A DNA stretch of 64,000 bases from Tabrizicola thermarum (GCF_003574395.1 NZ_KZ984538.1:62001-126000), one strand, 5' to 3'. Positions 9,391-18,054 are shown, counted from the stretch's first letter. The notes: a model not told the origin generated them from the sequence alone. Numbers and translations are program-made.

Positions 9391-9431
9391 AACCAAGGGG
9401 CCAAGGCCCTTGCGGCCCCGGCCCCTTGGTT
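9391..9431 (-). terminator. Stem-loop terminator after the TerC-family gene
   Basis: AACCAAGGGGCC (9391-9402) and GGCCCCTTGGTT (9420-9431) are perfect 12-bp inverted repeats with a 17-base loop, lying 70 bases after the TerC stop and before the next minus-strand gene. There is no clear T-run, so termination strength is uncertain. Confidence 0.6.
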
Positions 9432-9501
9432 ACCCAAATCTGAACGCCCACGCCCAAGCCCTTGATTTTCAACGGCCCGCCAAAAGCGCCGCGCGCGGCG
9501 C

Positions 9502-10158
9502 CTACAGCATCCCCAGAACCATCGGCTCTACCTCGTGCCAGCCCTGCCACATCATTTTCAGCGCGACATAAAGGATGACCAAAAGGCCGATGTAGGCGAT
9601 CCAGCGATACCTGTTCAGCAGGTTCGCGATCCAGCTGGCCGCCAGCCCCATCAGCGCGATCGACAGGATCAGGCCGACGATCAGCACCGTCGGGTGCCCG
9701 TGCGCGGCCCCGGCAACGGCCAGCACGTTGTCGAGGCTCATCGAGACGTCAGCGATCACGATCTGGGTCGCGGCCTGAGCGAAGGTCTTGCGCGGCGCGC
9801 CCCCTGCGATGGTCCCGTCGGCGTTCAGGTCGGCATCGGCCAGGGCCTCGACGGCGGCGTGTTCCTCGTGGGGCGAGGTCTGCAGCTCGCGCCACATCTT
9901 CCAGCAGACCCACAGCAGCAGGATGCCCCCGGCCAGCAAGAGGCCTGCGATCTCCAGAAGCTGGGTCGTGACCAGCGCGAAGCCGATCCGCATCACCGTG
10001 GCCGCGATGATCCCCACCAGGATCGCCTTGCCCCGCTGCTCTTTCGGCAGCCCGGCGGCCGCAAGGCCGATGACGATCGCATTGTCCCCGGCCAGCACCA
10101 GGTCGATGCCGATGACCTGCAACAGGGCGATGAACCCCGGATAAGTGAAGATTTCCAT
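9502..10158 (-). CDS. TerC/YjbE family integral membrane protein
   Basis: A 218-residue inner-membrane protein with seven or so hydrophobic segments. The two TerC-family signature repeats are GIDLVLAGDNAIVIGLAAAG near residue 17 and VIADVSMSLDNVLAVAGAA near residue 133. Each has the conserved acidic residue and Asp-Asn pair in the membrane that is thought to bind metal. A polar loop at about 90-125 is rich in Ala, Asp and Glu. Family members are implicated in manganese export or metal insertion into secreted proteins; the substrate here is unknown. It is divergent from rlmJ with a 92-base gap. Confidence 0.88.
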   Translation of the reverse strand: MEIFTYPGFIALLQVIGIDLVLAGDNAIVIGLAAAGLPKEQRGKAILVGIIAATVMRIGFALVTTQLLEIAGLLLAGGILLLWVCWKMWRELQTSPHEEHAAVEALADADLNADGTIAGGAPRKTFAQAATQIVIADVSMSLDNVLAVAGAAHGHPTVLIVGLILSIALMGLAASWIANLLNRYRWIAYIGLLVILYVALKMMWQGWHEVEPMVLGML

Positions 10159-10250
10159 GCCTGCCGCACTCCGTTTCCGCCGGTCCTACGCCGACATCGC
10201 AGCCGCTTCAACCCGGTTGCAGCGCCGCGGTGGGGCGGGTAGGCAAGGCC

Positions 10251-11048
10251 ATGCTGTCCTACCAACATCTCTACCACGCCGGAAACCTGGCGGACGTGCA
10301 GAAGCACGCGGTCTTGGCCTGGGTGCTGGACTACCTGACCCGCAAGGACAAGCCGCTGAGCTACATCGAGACCCACGCCGGGCGCGGGGTCTATGACCTT
10401 GGCGCAGAGGAGGCGGTCAAGACCGGAGAGGCGGCCAAGGGGATCGCGCTGGCCGAGGCGCTGTTCCCGCCGGACCACCCCTACCGTCATCGGCTGGACG
10501 AGGCGCGGGCGGCCTATGGGGCGCGGGCCTATCCCGGATCTCCGCTCATCGCGGCGCTGGGGCTGCGGGAAAGCGACACGATCCACCTCGCGGAACTCCA
10601 TCCGCAGGAGGGTGCGGCGCTCAAGGCGGTGGCAAGGGACTGGGGCGCGCATGTCCACCAGCAGGACGGGTTCGATCTCGCGCTCGCCCTGACGCCGCCC
10701 ACGCCCCGGCGCGGGCTGATGCTGATCGACCCGTCCTATGAGGTGAAGGCCGATTACGAGGCGATCCCGCGCCACATGGCGAGCATCCATCGCAAGTGGA
10801 ATGTGGGCGTCCTGATCCTGTGGTACCCGCTGCTCAAGGGCGGCCCGCACGGCCCGATGCTGGCAGCTCTGGAGGCGGCCTTTCCCGACGGGCTGCGCCA
10901 CGAGGTCCGCTTTCCCCCGGTGCGCGAGGGACACAGGATGGAGGGCTCGGGCCTTTTCATCGTCAATGCGCCCTACGGTCTGGACGAGGAGCTGCAGACG
11001 CTCACATCCCGGTTTGCCAGGCTTTCCAAGGCCGGTCCGAAGCCTTAG
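10251..11048 (+). CDS. rlmJ: 23S rRNA (adenine-2030-N6)-methyltransferase RlmJ
   Basis: RlmJ methylates A2030 of 23S rRNA using SAM. The product of 265 residues starts MLSYQHLYHAGNLADVQKHA, the family N-terminus, so the ATG at 10251 is preferred to the ATG 21 bases earlier. The SAM motif is IETHAGRGVYDL (about residue 41). The catalytic motif IV reads DPSYE rather than the usual DPPYE, a conservative change. The gene leads a compact rightward run with the TerB-like gene 9 bases later. Confidence 0.9.
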   Translation: MLSYQHLYHAGNLADVQKHAVLAWVLDYLTRKDKPLSYIETHAGRGVYDLGAEEAVKTGEAAKGIALAEALFPPDHPYRHRLDEARAAYGARAYPGSPLIAALGLRESDTIHLAELHPQEGAALKAVARDWGAHVHQQDGFDLALALTPPTPRRGLMLIDPSYEVKADYEAIPRHMASIHRKWNVGVLILWYPLLKGGPHGPMLAALEAAFPDGLRHEVRFPPVREGHRMEGSGLFIVNAPYGLDEELQTLTSRFARLSKAGPKP

Positions 11049-11057
11049 GTTCACGGC

Positions 11058-11492
11058 ATGATCGACCTTTTCCGCCGGCTTCTGGCCCCCGAACCCGCCC
11101 GCCTGCCCGAACCCGACGCCCAACTGGCGCTGGCCACGCTGCTGGTGCGCATCGCACGCACAGACGGTCTTTACGCCGCCGAGGAGGTGGAGCGGATCGA
11201 CCGGGCGTTGTCGCGCCGCTATGGGCTTGACCCTTTCGCCGCCGCAAGATTGCGCACCGAAGCCGAGGCGCTGGAGGCCGAGGCGCCGGACACCGTCCGC
11301 TTCACCCGCGCCTTGAAAGAGGCGGTGCCGCTGGAGGATCGGGCCGAGTTGATGACCGCGCTCTGGTCCGTGGCCCTTGCCGACGGCCTGCGCGAGGCGC
11401 ATGAGGACCGGCTGTTGCGCCTGGTGGCGAACCTGCTGGGGCTGTCGGATGTGGACTCGGCCCTTGCGAGGCAGAAGGCCGAACGGGAATGA
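11058..11492 (+). CDS. TerB-family protein
   Basis: A 144-residue cytoplasmic all-helical protein matching the TerB/DjlA-type domain. Paired acidic helices show IARTDGLYAAEEVERIDRAL (about 32-51) and LWSVALADGLREAHEDRLL (about 101-119), the two EF-like metal-binding helices of the fold. Named for tellurite resistance, but most lone TerB proteins have no known role. It overlaps the next gene by four bases (ATGA). Confidence 0.8.
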   Translation: MIDLFRRLLAPEPARLPEPDAQLALATLLVRIARTDGLYAAEEVERIDRALSRRYGLDPFAAARLRTEAEALEAEAPDTVRFTRALKEAVPLEDRAELMTALWSVALADGLREAHEDRLLRLVANLLGLSDVDSALARQKAERE

Positions 11493-12259
11493 TCGCAAGC
11501 CTTGGGATGTATGACTTCGGCCCGGCACAGGCCGCAAACGACAGGCTTTGGGCGCTGATCCGCACCGGGCTGCGCGGGCGCGGCATCGAGGCGCCCGAGG
11601 CACTGACCCGCGGCGAGCGGGCCTACTGGGACGCCTGGACGGCGCCCGACCTCATCCTGTCGCAGACCTGCGGCTATCCGTTCCGCGCGCGGTTGCACGA
11701 CCGGGTGACCTATGTGGGCACCCCGGATTACGGCGTCGAAGGCTGCGCGCCCGGCTACTATCGTTCCGTCTTCGTCGCCCGGGCCAAGGACCCGCGACAG
11801 GATCTTGCCGATTTCAACGGCGCAGGGTTTGCCTACAACGATGCGCTGTCGCAATCGGGCTGGGCCGCGCCGCAGACCCATGTCGCGCGACTGGGCCTGT
11901 CGCTGCCGCCGCGCCTGCAGACCGGCGGCCATCGTCTGTCGGCCGCCGCGGTTGCCGAGGGCCGGGCGGATATCGCCGCGCTGGATGCGGTCACTTTCGC
12001 GCTGATGCAGGCGGGGGACCCGGTGGTCGGGCAGTTGAAGGTGGTGGCGATGACCGATCCCACACCCGGCCTGCCCTACATCACCGCGGCCGACCGCGAC
12101 CCGCAGCCGATCTTCGACGCAGTCAGCGAGGCGATCGCGGCGCTGGACCCGGCGGACCGGGGGCATTTGTGGTTGAACGGCTTTGTCCGGCTTCGCGTGG
12201 AGGATTACCTTTCCGTGCCCAATCCGCCGCCGCCCGAACAGATTGCCGCGCTGATCTGA
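11489..12259 (+). CDS. PhnD/SsuA-like substrate-binding fold protein, apparently cytoplasmic
   Basis: A 256-residue periplasmic-binding-protein fold of the PhnD (phosphate/phosphonate) type. Visible features are LILSQTCGYPFRARLHDRV (about 55-73), a ligand-side segment common in the family, then YVGTPDYGVEGCAPGYYRS and DIAALDAVTFALM. It begins MIASLGMYDFGPAQAANDRL with no signal peptide, and it has no transporter partners of its own. It is therefore likely a soluble ligand-binding or sensor protein, not a transport component. ATGA overlap with the TerB-like gene. Confidence 0.75.
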   Translation: MIASLGMYDFGPAQAANDRLWALIRTGLRGRGIEAPEALTRGERAYWDAWTAPDLILSQTCGYPFRARLHDRVTYVGTPDYGVEGCAPGYYRSVFVARAKDPRQDLADFNGAGFAYNDALSQSGWAAPQTHVARLGLSLPPRLQTGGHRLSAAAVAEGRADIAALDAVTFALMQAGDPVVGQLKVVAMTDPTPGLPYITAADRDPQPIFDAVSEAIAALDPADRGHLWLNGFVRLRVEDYLSVPNPPPPEQIAALI

Positions 12260-12266
12260 TCAAATC
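12253..12266. promoter_or_regulatory. Candidate operator before the ABC transporter operon
   Basis: GATCTGATCAAATC is a near-perfect palindrome (one mismatched pair) overlapping the stop of the preceding gene, about 100 bases before the ATPase start. Nearly the same word, GATTTGATCAAATT, lies at 16409-16422 before the glutamine-synthetase operon. The regulator is not in the window. Confidence 0.4.
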
Positions 12267-12362
12267 ACCAGCGCATCGGGCGGGAAACGGCCAAATCGTC
12301 GTTGCATTGGCGCAAAATCTGCTTCCTACTGCCTGACCAAACCGCTTCAAGACGTGTGCCCC

Positions 12363-13145
12363 ATGCCAGACGCACCAGCCGACACCCCGGTCATCGCGAT
12401 CCATGACCTGCACAAGAGCTATGGGCAGCTTGAGGTCCTGAAAGGCGTCGATCTGATCGCCCCGCGCGGGCATGTGGTGTCGCTGATCGGCTCGTCCGGG
12501 TCGGGCAAATCCACCCTGCTGCGTTGCTGCAACCTGCTGGAGGACAGCCAGCAGGGCGAGATCCGCTTTGAAGGCGAGGCGGTGCGCTGGAAGGGCACCG
12601 GGCATGGCCGCCACCCCGCCGACCGGGATCAGGTGACGCGCATCCGCACCAACCTGTCGATGGTGTTCCAGCAGTTCAACCTCTGGTCCCATCTGACGAT
12701 CCTGCAGAACGTGATGGAGGCGCCGGTCACCGTGCTGAAGCGCGACCCGAAGGAGGTCGAGGCGAAGGCGCGGGAGTATCTGGCAAAGGTCGGGATCGGC
12801 GACAAGTGCGATGCCTGGCCCGCGCAGCTTTCGGGGGGCCAGCAGCAGCGGGCGGCCATCGCGCGCGCGCTGTGCATGGAGCCCCGCGCGCTGCTGTTCG
12901 ATGAACCCACCAGCGCTCTGGACCCCGAACTGGAGCAGGAGGTCGTCCGCGTCATCAAGGCGCTGGCCGACGAGGGGCGGACGATGCTTCTGGTCACGCA
13001 TGACATGAAACTGGCCGCGGATTGTTCGGACCATGTCATCTTCCTGCACAAGGGCAAGATCGAGGAGCAGGGTCCACCCGCAAGCCTGTTCGGCAATCCG
13101 CAAAGCGAACGGCTGCGCGGGTTCCTGTCGGCGACGGCGGCCTGA
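12363..13145 (+). CDS. Polar amino-acid ABC transporter ATPase
   Basis: The ATP-hydrolysing subunit of a polar amino-acid uptake (PAAT/HisP-type) transporter, peripheral to the inner membrane. The 260-residue product has Walker A GSSGSGKS at 43-50, a Q-loop in MVFQQFNLWSHLT, the ABC signature LSGGQQQR, Walker B ALLFDEPTSALDPE, and the H-loop in LLVTHDMK. The ATG at 12363 is taken as the start, though a GTG nine bases earlier is in frame. Its TGA overlaps the ATG of the next gene (TGATG), and the set ATPase, two binding proteins and two permeases forms one operon. Confidence 0.93.
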   Translation: MPDAPADTPVIAIHDLHKSYGQLEVLKGVDLIAPRGHVVSLIGSSGSGKSTLLRCCNLLEDSQQGEIRFEGEAVRWKGTGHGRHPADRDQVTRIRTNLSMVFQQFNLWSHLTILQNVMEAPVTVLKRDPKEVEAKAREYLAKVGIGDKCDAWPAQLSGGQQQRAAIARALCMEPRALLFDEPTSALDPELEQEVVRVIKALADEGRTMLLVTHDMKLAADCSDHVIFLHKGKIEEQGPPASLFGNPQSERLRGFLSATAA

Positions 13146-13852
13146 TGGCGTGCGCGGGGGCCATCGCGGCGGCCGTGACCGGGCTGGTCCTGGCCGCGTC
13201 CGAGCCGATCATCATCGGCACCGACGCGCCCTTCCCGGACTACACCTACATCGACGACAAGGGCGTCATCACCGGCTTCGAGCGCGATCTGATGGACGAG
13301 GTCTGCACCCGGTCGGCCCTGCGCTGCGACTGGGAGCTGGCAAATTTCGACCAACTGATCCCCGGGGTCATGTCGGGCCGATTCGACGTGGTGCTGGGGG
13401 GCATGGCCGTGACCGAAGAGCGGCTGGCTCTGGTCGATTTCACCCGGCCCTATCACGCCACCGACCCCGAGGAATGGTATATCGGCCTCCCCGGGGCCCC
13501 CTCCCCGCCCATGGCGCTGGTGGGGGTGCAGTCCGGGACCGTGCACGAGGCGCATCTGCGCCGGATGGGTTATCGCTTTACCGCCTATCCGACCGAACCG
13601 CAGGTGCTGGCGGCCTTGTCCCGGGGCGAGGTCGACCTGGCGCTGGGGCCGTTCCGGACCCGGTCGGACATTCACGCCTTCGTGGCGGCGCAGGGGCTGG
13701 AGTTCCTGTATGCGGAAATGATCCCCGACGACGGCGTCGCCATGGCCGTCTGCAAGGGAAACACCGACCTTCTGGACACGCTGAACAGCGCGCTGGACGC
13801 GATGCGTCGCGACGGTACGCTTGCAAGCCTGGAAGCACGCTGGTTCGAATGA
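13145..13852 (+). CDS. PAAT-family substrate-binding protein (first of two)
   Basis: A 235-residue type-II periplasmic binding protein of the amino-acid (SBP_bac_3) family. It has a hydrophobic N-terminus, MACAGAIAAAVTGLVLA, that probably acts as a signal peptide but lacks the usual Lys/Arg at its start. The mature part shows IIIGTDAPFPDYTYID, GFERDLMDEVC, ANFDQLIPGVMSGRFDVVLGG and TEERLALVDFT, the standard lobe-1 text. It is paralogous to the next gene and somewhat shorter. Why the operon has two binding proteins is unknown; they may broaden substrate range. Confidence 0.88.
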   Translation: MACAGAIAAAVTGLVLAASEPIIIGTDAPFPDYTYIDDKGVITGFERDLMDEVCTRSALRCDWELANFDQLIPGVMSGRFDVVLGGMAVTEERLALVDFTRPYHATDPEEWYIGLPGAPSPPMALVGVQSGTVHEAHLRRMGYRFTAYPTEPQVLAALSRGEVDLALGPFRTRSDIHAFVAAQGLEFLYAEMIPDDGVAMAVCKGNTDLLDTLNSALDAMRRDGTLASLEARWFE

Positions 13853-13887
13853 ACCACCAACACATCCGACGTTAAGGGAGACAAGGG

Positions 13888-14640
13888 ATGAAAAGACTGC
13901 TGATCGCCACCGCACTGACCGGCTTTGCCAGCACGGCCTTTGCACAGGACATCGTGCGCCTCGGGACCGAGGGCGCCTACCCGCCCTACAACTTCATCAA
14001 CGACGCGGGCGAAGTCGCTGGCTTTGAACGCGAACTGGGGGATGAGCTGTGCAAGCGCGCCGGCCTGACCTGCGAATGGGTGACGAACGACTGGGATTCG
14101 ATCATCCCGAACCTGCAGTCGGGCAACTATGACGTCATCATCGCCGGGATGAGCATCACCGACGAGCGCGAGCAGGTCATCGACTTCAGCCAGGGCTACC
14201 TGCCCCCGGCCTCGTCGGCCTATCTGGCGCTGTCGGCCGATGTCGATCTGAAGTCGGGCCCCGTGGCGGCGCAGACCTCGACGATCCAGGCGGCTTTCGT
14301 GGCCGAGAACGGGATGCAGCTCGTGGAATACGCCACGCCCGAGGAAACCGTCGCTGCCGTCAAGAACGGCGAGGCGGTCGCGGTCCTGGCCGACAAGGAC
14401 TATCTCGCGCCGATCGCGGCGGAATCGGGCGGCCAGCTGGTGCTGCTGGACAAGGAGGAGTCGATCGGCGACGGGGTTGGCCTGGGCTTCCGGGAAAGCG
14501 ACGACGAGCTGCGCGCCAAGTTCGACGCGGCGATCAAGTCGATGAAATGCGACGGCACGCTGGATGCGATGATCACCAAGCCGGAATACTTCGGGCCCGA
14601 GGCGAAGACCTGGGGCGATGCCGGCAAGGAAGGCTGCTGA
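13888..14640 (+). CDS. PAAT-family substrate-binding protein (second of two)
   Basis: A 250-residue periplasmic amino-acid-type binding protein. A classic signal peptide, MKRLLIATALTGFASTAFA, is followed by a likely cut before QDIVRLG. Family text continues with GTEGAYPPYNFIND, GFERELGDELCKRAGL, DSIIPNLQSGNYDVIIAGM and SITDEREQVIDFS. Ligand specificity cannot be read reliably; it resembles binders of basic amino acids or opines. A GGGAGA ribosome site precedes it. A stem-loop after the stop separates it from the permeases, as is usual when the binding protein is made in excess. Confidence 0.92.
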   Translation: MKRLLIATALTGFASTAFAQDIVRLGTEGAYPPYNFINDAGEVAGFERELGDELCKRAGLTCEWVTNDWDSIIPNLQSGNYDVIIAGMSITDEREQVIDFSQGYLPPASSAYLALSADVDLKSGPVAAQTSTIQAAFVAENGMQLVEYATPEETVAAVKNGEAVAVLADKDYLAPIAAESGGQLVLLDKEESIGDGVGLGFRESDDELRAKFDAAIKSMKCDGTLDAMITKPEYFGPEAKTWGDAGKEGC

Positions 14641-14650
14641 GGCCTGATCC

Positions 14651-14672
14651 GGGCGGGCCTTCGGGTCCGCCC
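14651..14672 (+). promoter_or_regulatory. Intercistronic stem-loop between binding protein and permeases
   Basis: GGGCGGGCC and GGTCCGCCC flank a TTCG tetraloop, nine pairs with one G-U wobble. The position, ten bases after the binding-protein stop, is the usual place for a hairpin that protects the upstream message and lowers permease expression. Confidence 0.6.
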
Positions 14673-14692
14673 CCTTTCAACGGGACCGAAGA

Positions 14693-15571
14693 ATGTTCGA
14701 AGCCTGCGCCGATCCGAAAGCCATCGAGGGCCTCACCTGGGGCATCTGCTACCTGACCTCGGCCAAGCATTTGCAGTTCTACTGGTCCTTCGTGACCGTG
14801 CTTTTGCTTCTGGCGATCACCGCGCCGACCGCGCTTGGCATGGGCTTCCTGGGCGCCACCGCCGCGCGCTCGCACATCGCGCCCGTCAGCTGGCTGGGCA
14901 AGATCTACATCTGGATGGTGCGCGGCGTGCCCGACATCATCTTCTTCCTGTTCTTCGTCATAGCGCTGGACCAGATCATCGAATATTCGAAAAGCCTTTT
15001 CGTCTGCCAGGACCATGCCTGGCCCTGGCAGGGGCTGGAGTTCCGCGTCTGCCCCGAGGCGAAGGTGCCGCTCGCCAAGTCTTCGGCTTTCTGGCATCAG
15101 GCCTATGGCTTCATGCTGGCCGTCGTCACCTTCGCCATCGTCTTCGGCGCTTTCGTTGCCAACGTGATCTACGGCGCGATGCAGGCCGTCCCGCGCGCCC
15201 AGCTGGAAACCGCCGAGGCCTACGGGATGAGCCGCGCCCAGGTCTTCCGCCGCATCCTGGTGCCGCAGATGTGGGTCTATGCGCTGCCGGGGCTGGGGAA
15301 CCTGTGGATGATCCTCATAAAGGCGACGCCGCTCTTGTTCCTGCTGGGGGTCAAGGACATCGTCTATTACGCGCGAGAGCTGGGCGGGTCGAAGACCCAG
15401 GCCTACGAATACCCGCACGGCGACTGGCGGCTGTGGTACTTCCTGGGGCTCATGGTCTTCTATCTGCTTTTCACCCGCGTCTCGGAGATCGGCATCGCGC
15501 GGTTGACCCGTCGGCTGAGCCACGGGCAGGCGACGGCGGCGGGCGAGGCCCTGCGAAAGGCCGCAGCATGA
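14693..15571 (+). CDS. PAAT-family ABC permease (first)
   Basis: A 292-residue inner-membrane permease with five or six hydrophobic segments (about 25-50, 75-100, 140-165, 205-225 and 250-275). The HisMQ-type signature VRGVPDIIFFLFFV lies near residue 78. The EAA loop, AEAYGMSRAQVFRRILVP, lies near residue 172 and contacts the ATPase. It overlaps the next permease by ATGA (15568-15571). Confidence 0.9.
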   Translation: MFEACADPKAIEGLTWGICYLTSAKHLQFYWSFVTVLLLLAITAPTALGMGFLGATAARSHIAPVSWLGKIYIWMVRGVPDIIFFLFFVIALDQIIEYSKSLFVCQDHAWPWQGLEFRVCPEAKVPLAKSSAFWHQAYGFMLAVVTFAIVFGAFVANVIYGAMQAVPRAQLETAEAYGMSRAQVFRRILVPQMWVYALPGLGNLWMILIKATPLLFLLGVKDIVYYARELGGSKTQAYEYPHGDWRLWYFLGLMVFYLLFTRVSEIGIARLTRRLSHGQATAAGEALRKAAA

Positions 15572-16401
15572 GCATGACCTGCTGGGAAACCATCCAGGCC
15601 TATGGCCTGCGCTCGATCGGGATCGGCGAGAATCTCTTGCCGAGGTCCGAGTTCACCTTGTGCCAGCAGTTCACGCTGATCGGCTCGGGCCTGATCTGGA
15701 ACCTCTACTTCGGCGTCCTTGCGCTGACGTTCGGCTTCTTTCTCGCCAATGCGATTGCGCTGGCCCGGGCGGCGCGCAACCCGCTGATCCGCAAGCCCGC
15801 CGACTGGTTCGTCTTCGTCTTTCGCGGCTCGCCCTTGTTCATCCAGTTCTTCCTGGCCTATGAGGCACTGGTCCTGCTGCCCAAGGGCGGGATCGACATC
15901 CTGGGCGTCCACCTTGACACCGCCTGGACCACTCGGGCCTGGGCCGGTGCGCTATTCGTGCTGTTCCTGAATACCGCCGCCTATTCGGCCGAGATCTTCC
16001 ACGGCGCGCTGAAGTCGATTCCCAAGGGCGATCTGGAGGCCGCGGAAGCCTACGGTCTGACCGGCTGGAAGAAGTTCATCCGGATCGAATGGCCCACGAT
16101 GCTGCGGCTGGGCTGGCCCGCCTACACGAATGAGGCGATCTTCCTCTTCCACGCAACGACGCTGGTCTACTTCTCGGGCTTTCCGGCCTTCGCGCAGAAG
16201 GGTGATGCGCTGTATTACGCGAATTATTTCGCGGACAAGACCTTCAACCCCTTCATCCCCTACCCCATCGTCGCCTTCTATTTCATCCTGCTGACCCTGG
16301 TCGTGACCTTTGTCTACGGCCGGGTCAACGCCCGGCTGAACCGGCACCTGCCCTCGAACACACGCAGCAAAATCCGCTTGCGTCCGAACCTGATCCGGTA
16401 G
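15568..16401 (+). CDS. PAAT-family ABC permease (second)
   Basis: A 277-residue inner-membrane permease partner of the preceding gene. It shows FRGSPLFIQFFLAYEAL near residue 87 and the EAA loop AAEAYGLTGWKKFIRIEWP near residue 155. An unusual N-terminus of about 35 polar residues (CWETIQAYGLRSIGIG) precedes the first helix. It starts at the ATG of the ATGA overlap; a longer frame upstream is a shadow of the first permease. The C-terminal tail, NTRSKIRLRPNLIR, is strongly basic. Confidence 0.9.
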   Translation: MSMTCWETIQAYGLRSIGIGENLLPRSEFTLCQQFTLIGSGLIWNLYFGVLALTFGFFLANAIALARAARNPLIRKPADWFVFVFRGSPLFIQFFLAYEALVLLPKGGIDILGVHLDTAWTTRAWAGALFVLFLNTAAYSAEIFHGALKSIPKGDLEAAEAYGLTGWKKFIRIEWPTMLRLGWPAYTNEAIFLFHATTLVYFSGFPAFAQKGDALYYANYFADKTFNPFIPYPIVAFYFILLTLVVTFVYGRVNARLNRHLPSNTRSKIRLRPNLIR

Positions 16402-16408
16402 TAGGCTG

Positions 16409-16422
16409 GATTTGATCAAATT
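16409..16422. promoter_or_regulatory. Candidate operator before the gamma-glutamyl operon
   Basis: GATTTGATCAAATT, centred on the perfect TTTGATCAAA palindrome, lies just after the permease stop and about 160 bases before the first glutamine-synthetase-family gene. It resembles the element at 12253-12266. The rest of this 182-base gap shows no gene. Confidence 0.4.
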
Positions 16423-16583
16423 ATCCGGGCACCCGCCCGGACCCTGCGGAAACGCCGAAAACAAGGCCTGCGGGGAAAGGCGATCGAAACCAGGGGAAGG
16501 GCCAAGGGCATGGTCCGAACCTGCGCAGGGGGCAGCCGAGGCTGGCTGCGGGCGCGGGAGACGTGCTCTGACCTCATGACGAC

Positions 16584-17924
16584 ATGAACATGAAAGATTA
16601 CCTCAGAAAGCACCCCGACGTGCGGACCATTCGCGTGGCCGCCGCGGACCTCAACGGGCAGGCGCGGGGCAAACGCGTGCCCGCCCGCTTTGCCGACAAG
16701 GTCGTGAAGGACGGAACGCGGTTCCCCTTCTCGGTCCTGAACCTTGACATCTGGGGCGAGGATATCGATGACAGCCCGCTGGTCTTCGAACAGGGCGACC
16801 AGGACGGGGTCCTGAAGCCCACCGAACGCGGCTTCATGCCGATGCCCTGGCTCGAGGCGCCGACTGCGCTTTTGCCGATCTGGATGTTCCGCGAGAACGG
16901 CCAGCCCTATGAGGGCGACCCGCGCCATGCGCTGCGCGCCGTGGTGGACCGCTACAAGGCTCGCGGCCTGACGCCGGTCTGTGCGATGGAGCTGGAATTC
17001 TTCCTGATCGACGACTCGGGCAAGACGCTTCAGGTCCCGCCCTCGCCCCGATCGGGCAAGCGCCGCAAGGCCGCCGAGACACTGTCGATCCGCGCGCTGG
17101 ACGCCTTCGACACCTTCTTCACCGACCTCTACGACGCCTGCGAGGCGATGGACATTCCCGCCGACACCACGACGTCGGAAACCGGCCTTGGCCAGTTCGA
17201 GGTCAACCTGATGCATTGCGACGATGCGCTGCGCGCCGCCGATGATGCATGGCTGTTCAAGATGCTGGTCAAGGGCCTGGCGCGGCGGCATGGCTTCGCC
17301 GCCAGCTTCATGGCCAAGCCCTATGCCGACTATTCCGGGTCCGGCCTGCACACGCATTTCTCGGTGATCGACGAAAAGGGCGACAACATCTTCGACAGCG
17401 GCGGACCCAAGGGCACCGCGCAGCTGCGTTATGCCGTCGCGGGTTGCCTGGCGGCGATGCACGATTCCACGCTGCTCTTCGCGCCGCATCTGAACAGCTA
17501 CGAACGTCTGGTGCCGGGCAAACATGCCCCCACGGCGATCTCATGGGGATATGAGAACCGCACCGCAGCCATCCGCATCCCCGCAGGCAATCCCGCCGCG
17601 CGGCGCATCGAACACCGGGTCGCGGGGGGCGACGTGAACCCCTACCTGATGCTCGCCGCGATCCTGGGTGCTGCCCTGACCGGCATCGAGGACGAGGTCG
17701 AACCCCCGCCCGCCGTGACCGGCAACGCCTATGCGATGGACCTGCCGCAGATCCCCTCGACCTGGGAAGCCGCGATCGACGCGTTCGAACATTCGGACGT
17801 TCTGTCCCGCTTCCTGCCGAAGGAACTGATCCGCAACATGGTGCAGACCAAGCGGCAGGAGCTGCACTACATCGCCGAGCTTTCGCCCGAGGAAAGGGTG
17901 GAGCTTTACCTCGACACCGTCTGA
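16584..17924 (+). CDS. Glutamine-synthetase-family ligase (PuuA/GlnT-like), copy 1
   Basis: A 446-residue member of the glutamine synthetase superfamily, most like gamma-glutamylputrescine synthetase (PuuA) and not the GlnA of nitrogen assimilation. It has CAMELEFFLID (metal-binding Glu pair, about residue 135), TSETGLGQFEVNL (about 195), SGLHTHFSVIDE (His loop, about 253) and ENRTAAIRIPAG near residue 317. Glu is joined to an amine using ATP. It opens a rightward operon with a glutamine amidotransferase, a second ligase and a FAD oxidase, the logic of the Puu pathway. Substrate unknown. Confidence 0.88.
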   Translation: MNMKDYLRKHPDVRTIRVAAADLNGQARGKRVPARFADKVVKDGTRFPFSVLNLDIWGEDIDDSPLVFEQGDQDGVLKPTERGFMPMPWLEAPTALLPIWMFRENGQPYEGDPRHALRAVVDRYKARGLTPVCAMELEFFLIDDSGKTLQVPPSPRSGKRRKAAETLSIRALDAFDTFFTDLYDACEAMDIPADTTTSETGLGQFEVNLMHCDDALRAADDAWLFKMLVKGLARRHGFAASFMAKPYADYSGSGLHTHFSVIDEKGDNIFDSGGPKGTAQLRYAVAGCLAAMHDSTLLFAPHLNSYERLVPGKHAPTAISWGYENRTAAIRIPAGNPAARRIEHRVAGGDVNPYLMLAAILGAALTGIEDEVEPPPAVTGNAYAMDLPQIPSTWEAAIDAFEHSDVLSRFLPKELIRNMVQTKRQELHYIAELSPEERVELYLDTV

Positions 17925-18000
17925 CCGCTCCTCGGCTGCCTTCGGCCCTTGCCGCTGCCCGCGCCGCGCGAGAAGACGCCGAAGGCGCACGACGAGCCCC
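17925..18000. repeat. Degenerate palindromic repeat, copy 2
   Basis: Starts right after the upstream stop and resembles 2999-3068. Its ends, GCTCCTCGGCTGCCTTCGGC and GCCGAAGGCGCACGACGAGC, are imperfect inverted repeats of about 20 bases, so the transcript could fold into a large hairpin. Confidence 0.4.
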
Positions 18001-18054
18001 CTTGACCAATCCACCCCGCCGCACCCACCTTGAGGAAAAGCGAAGGACAAGACG

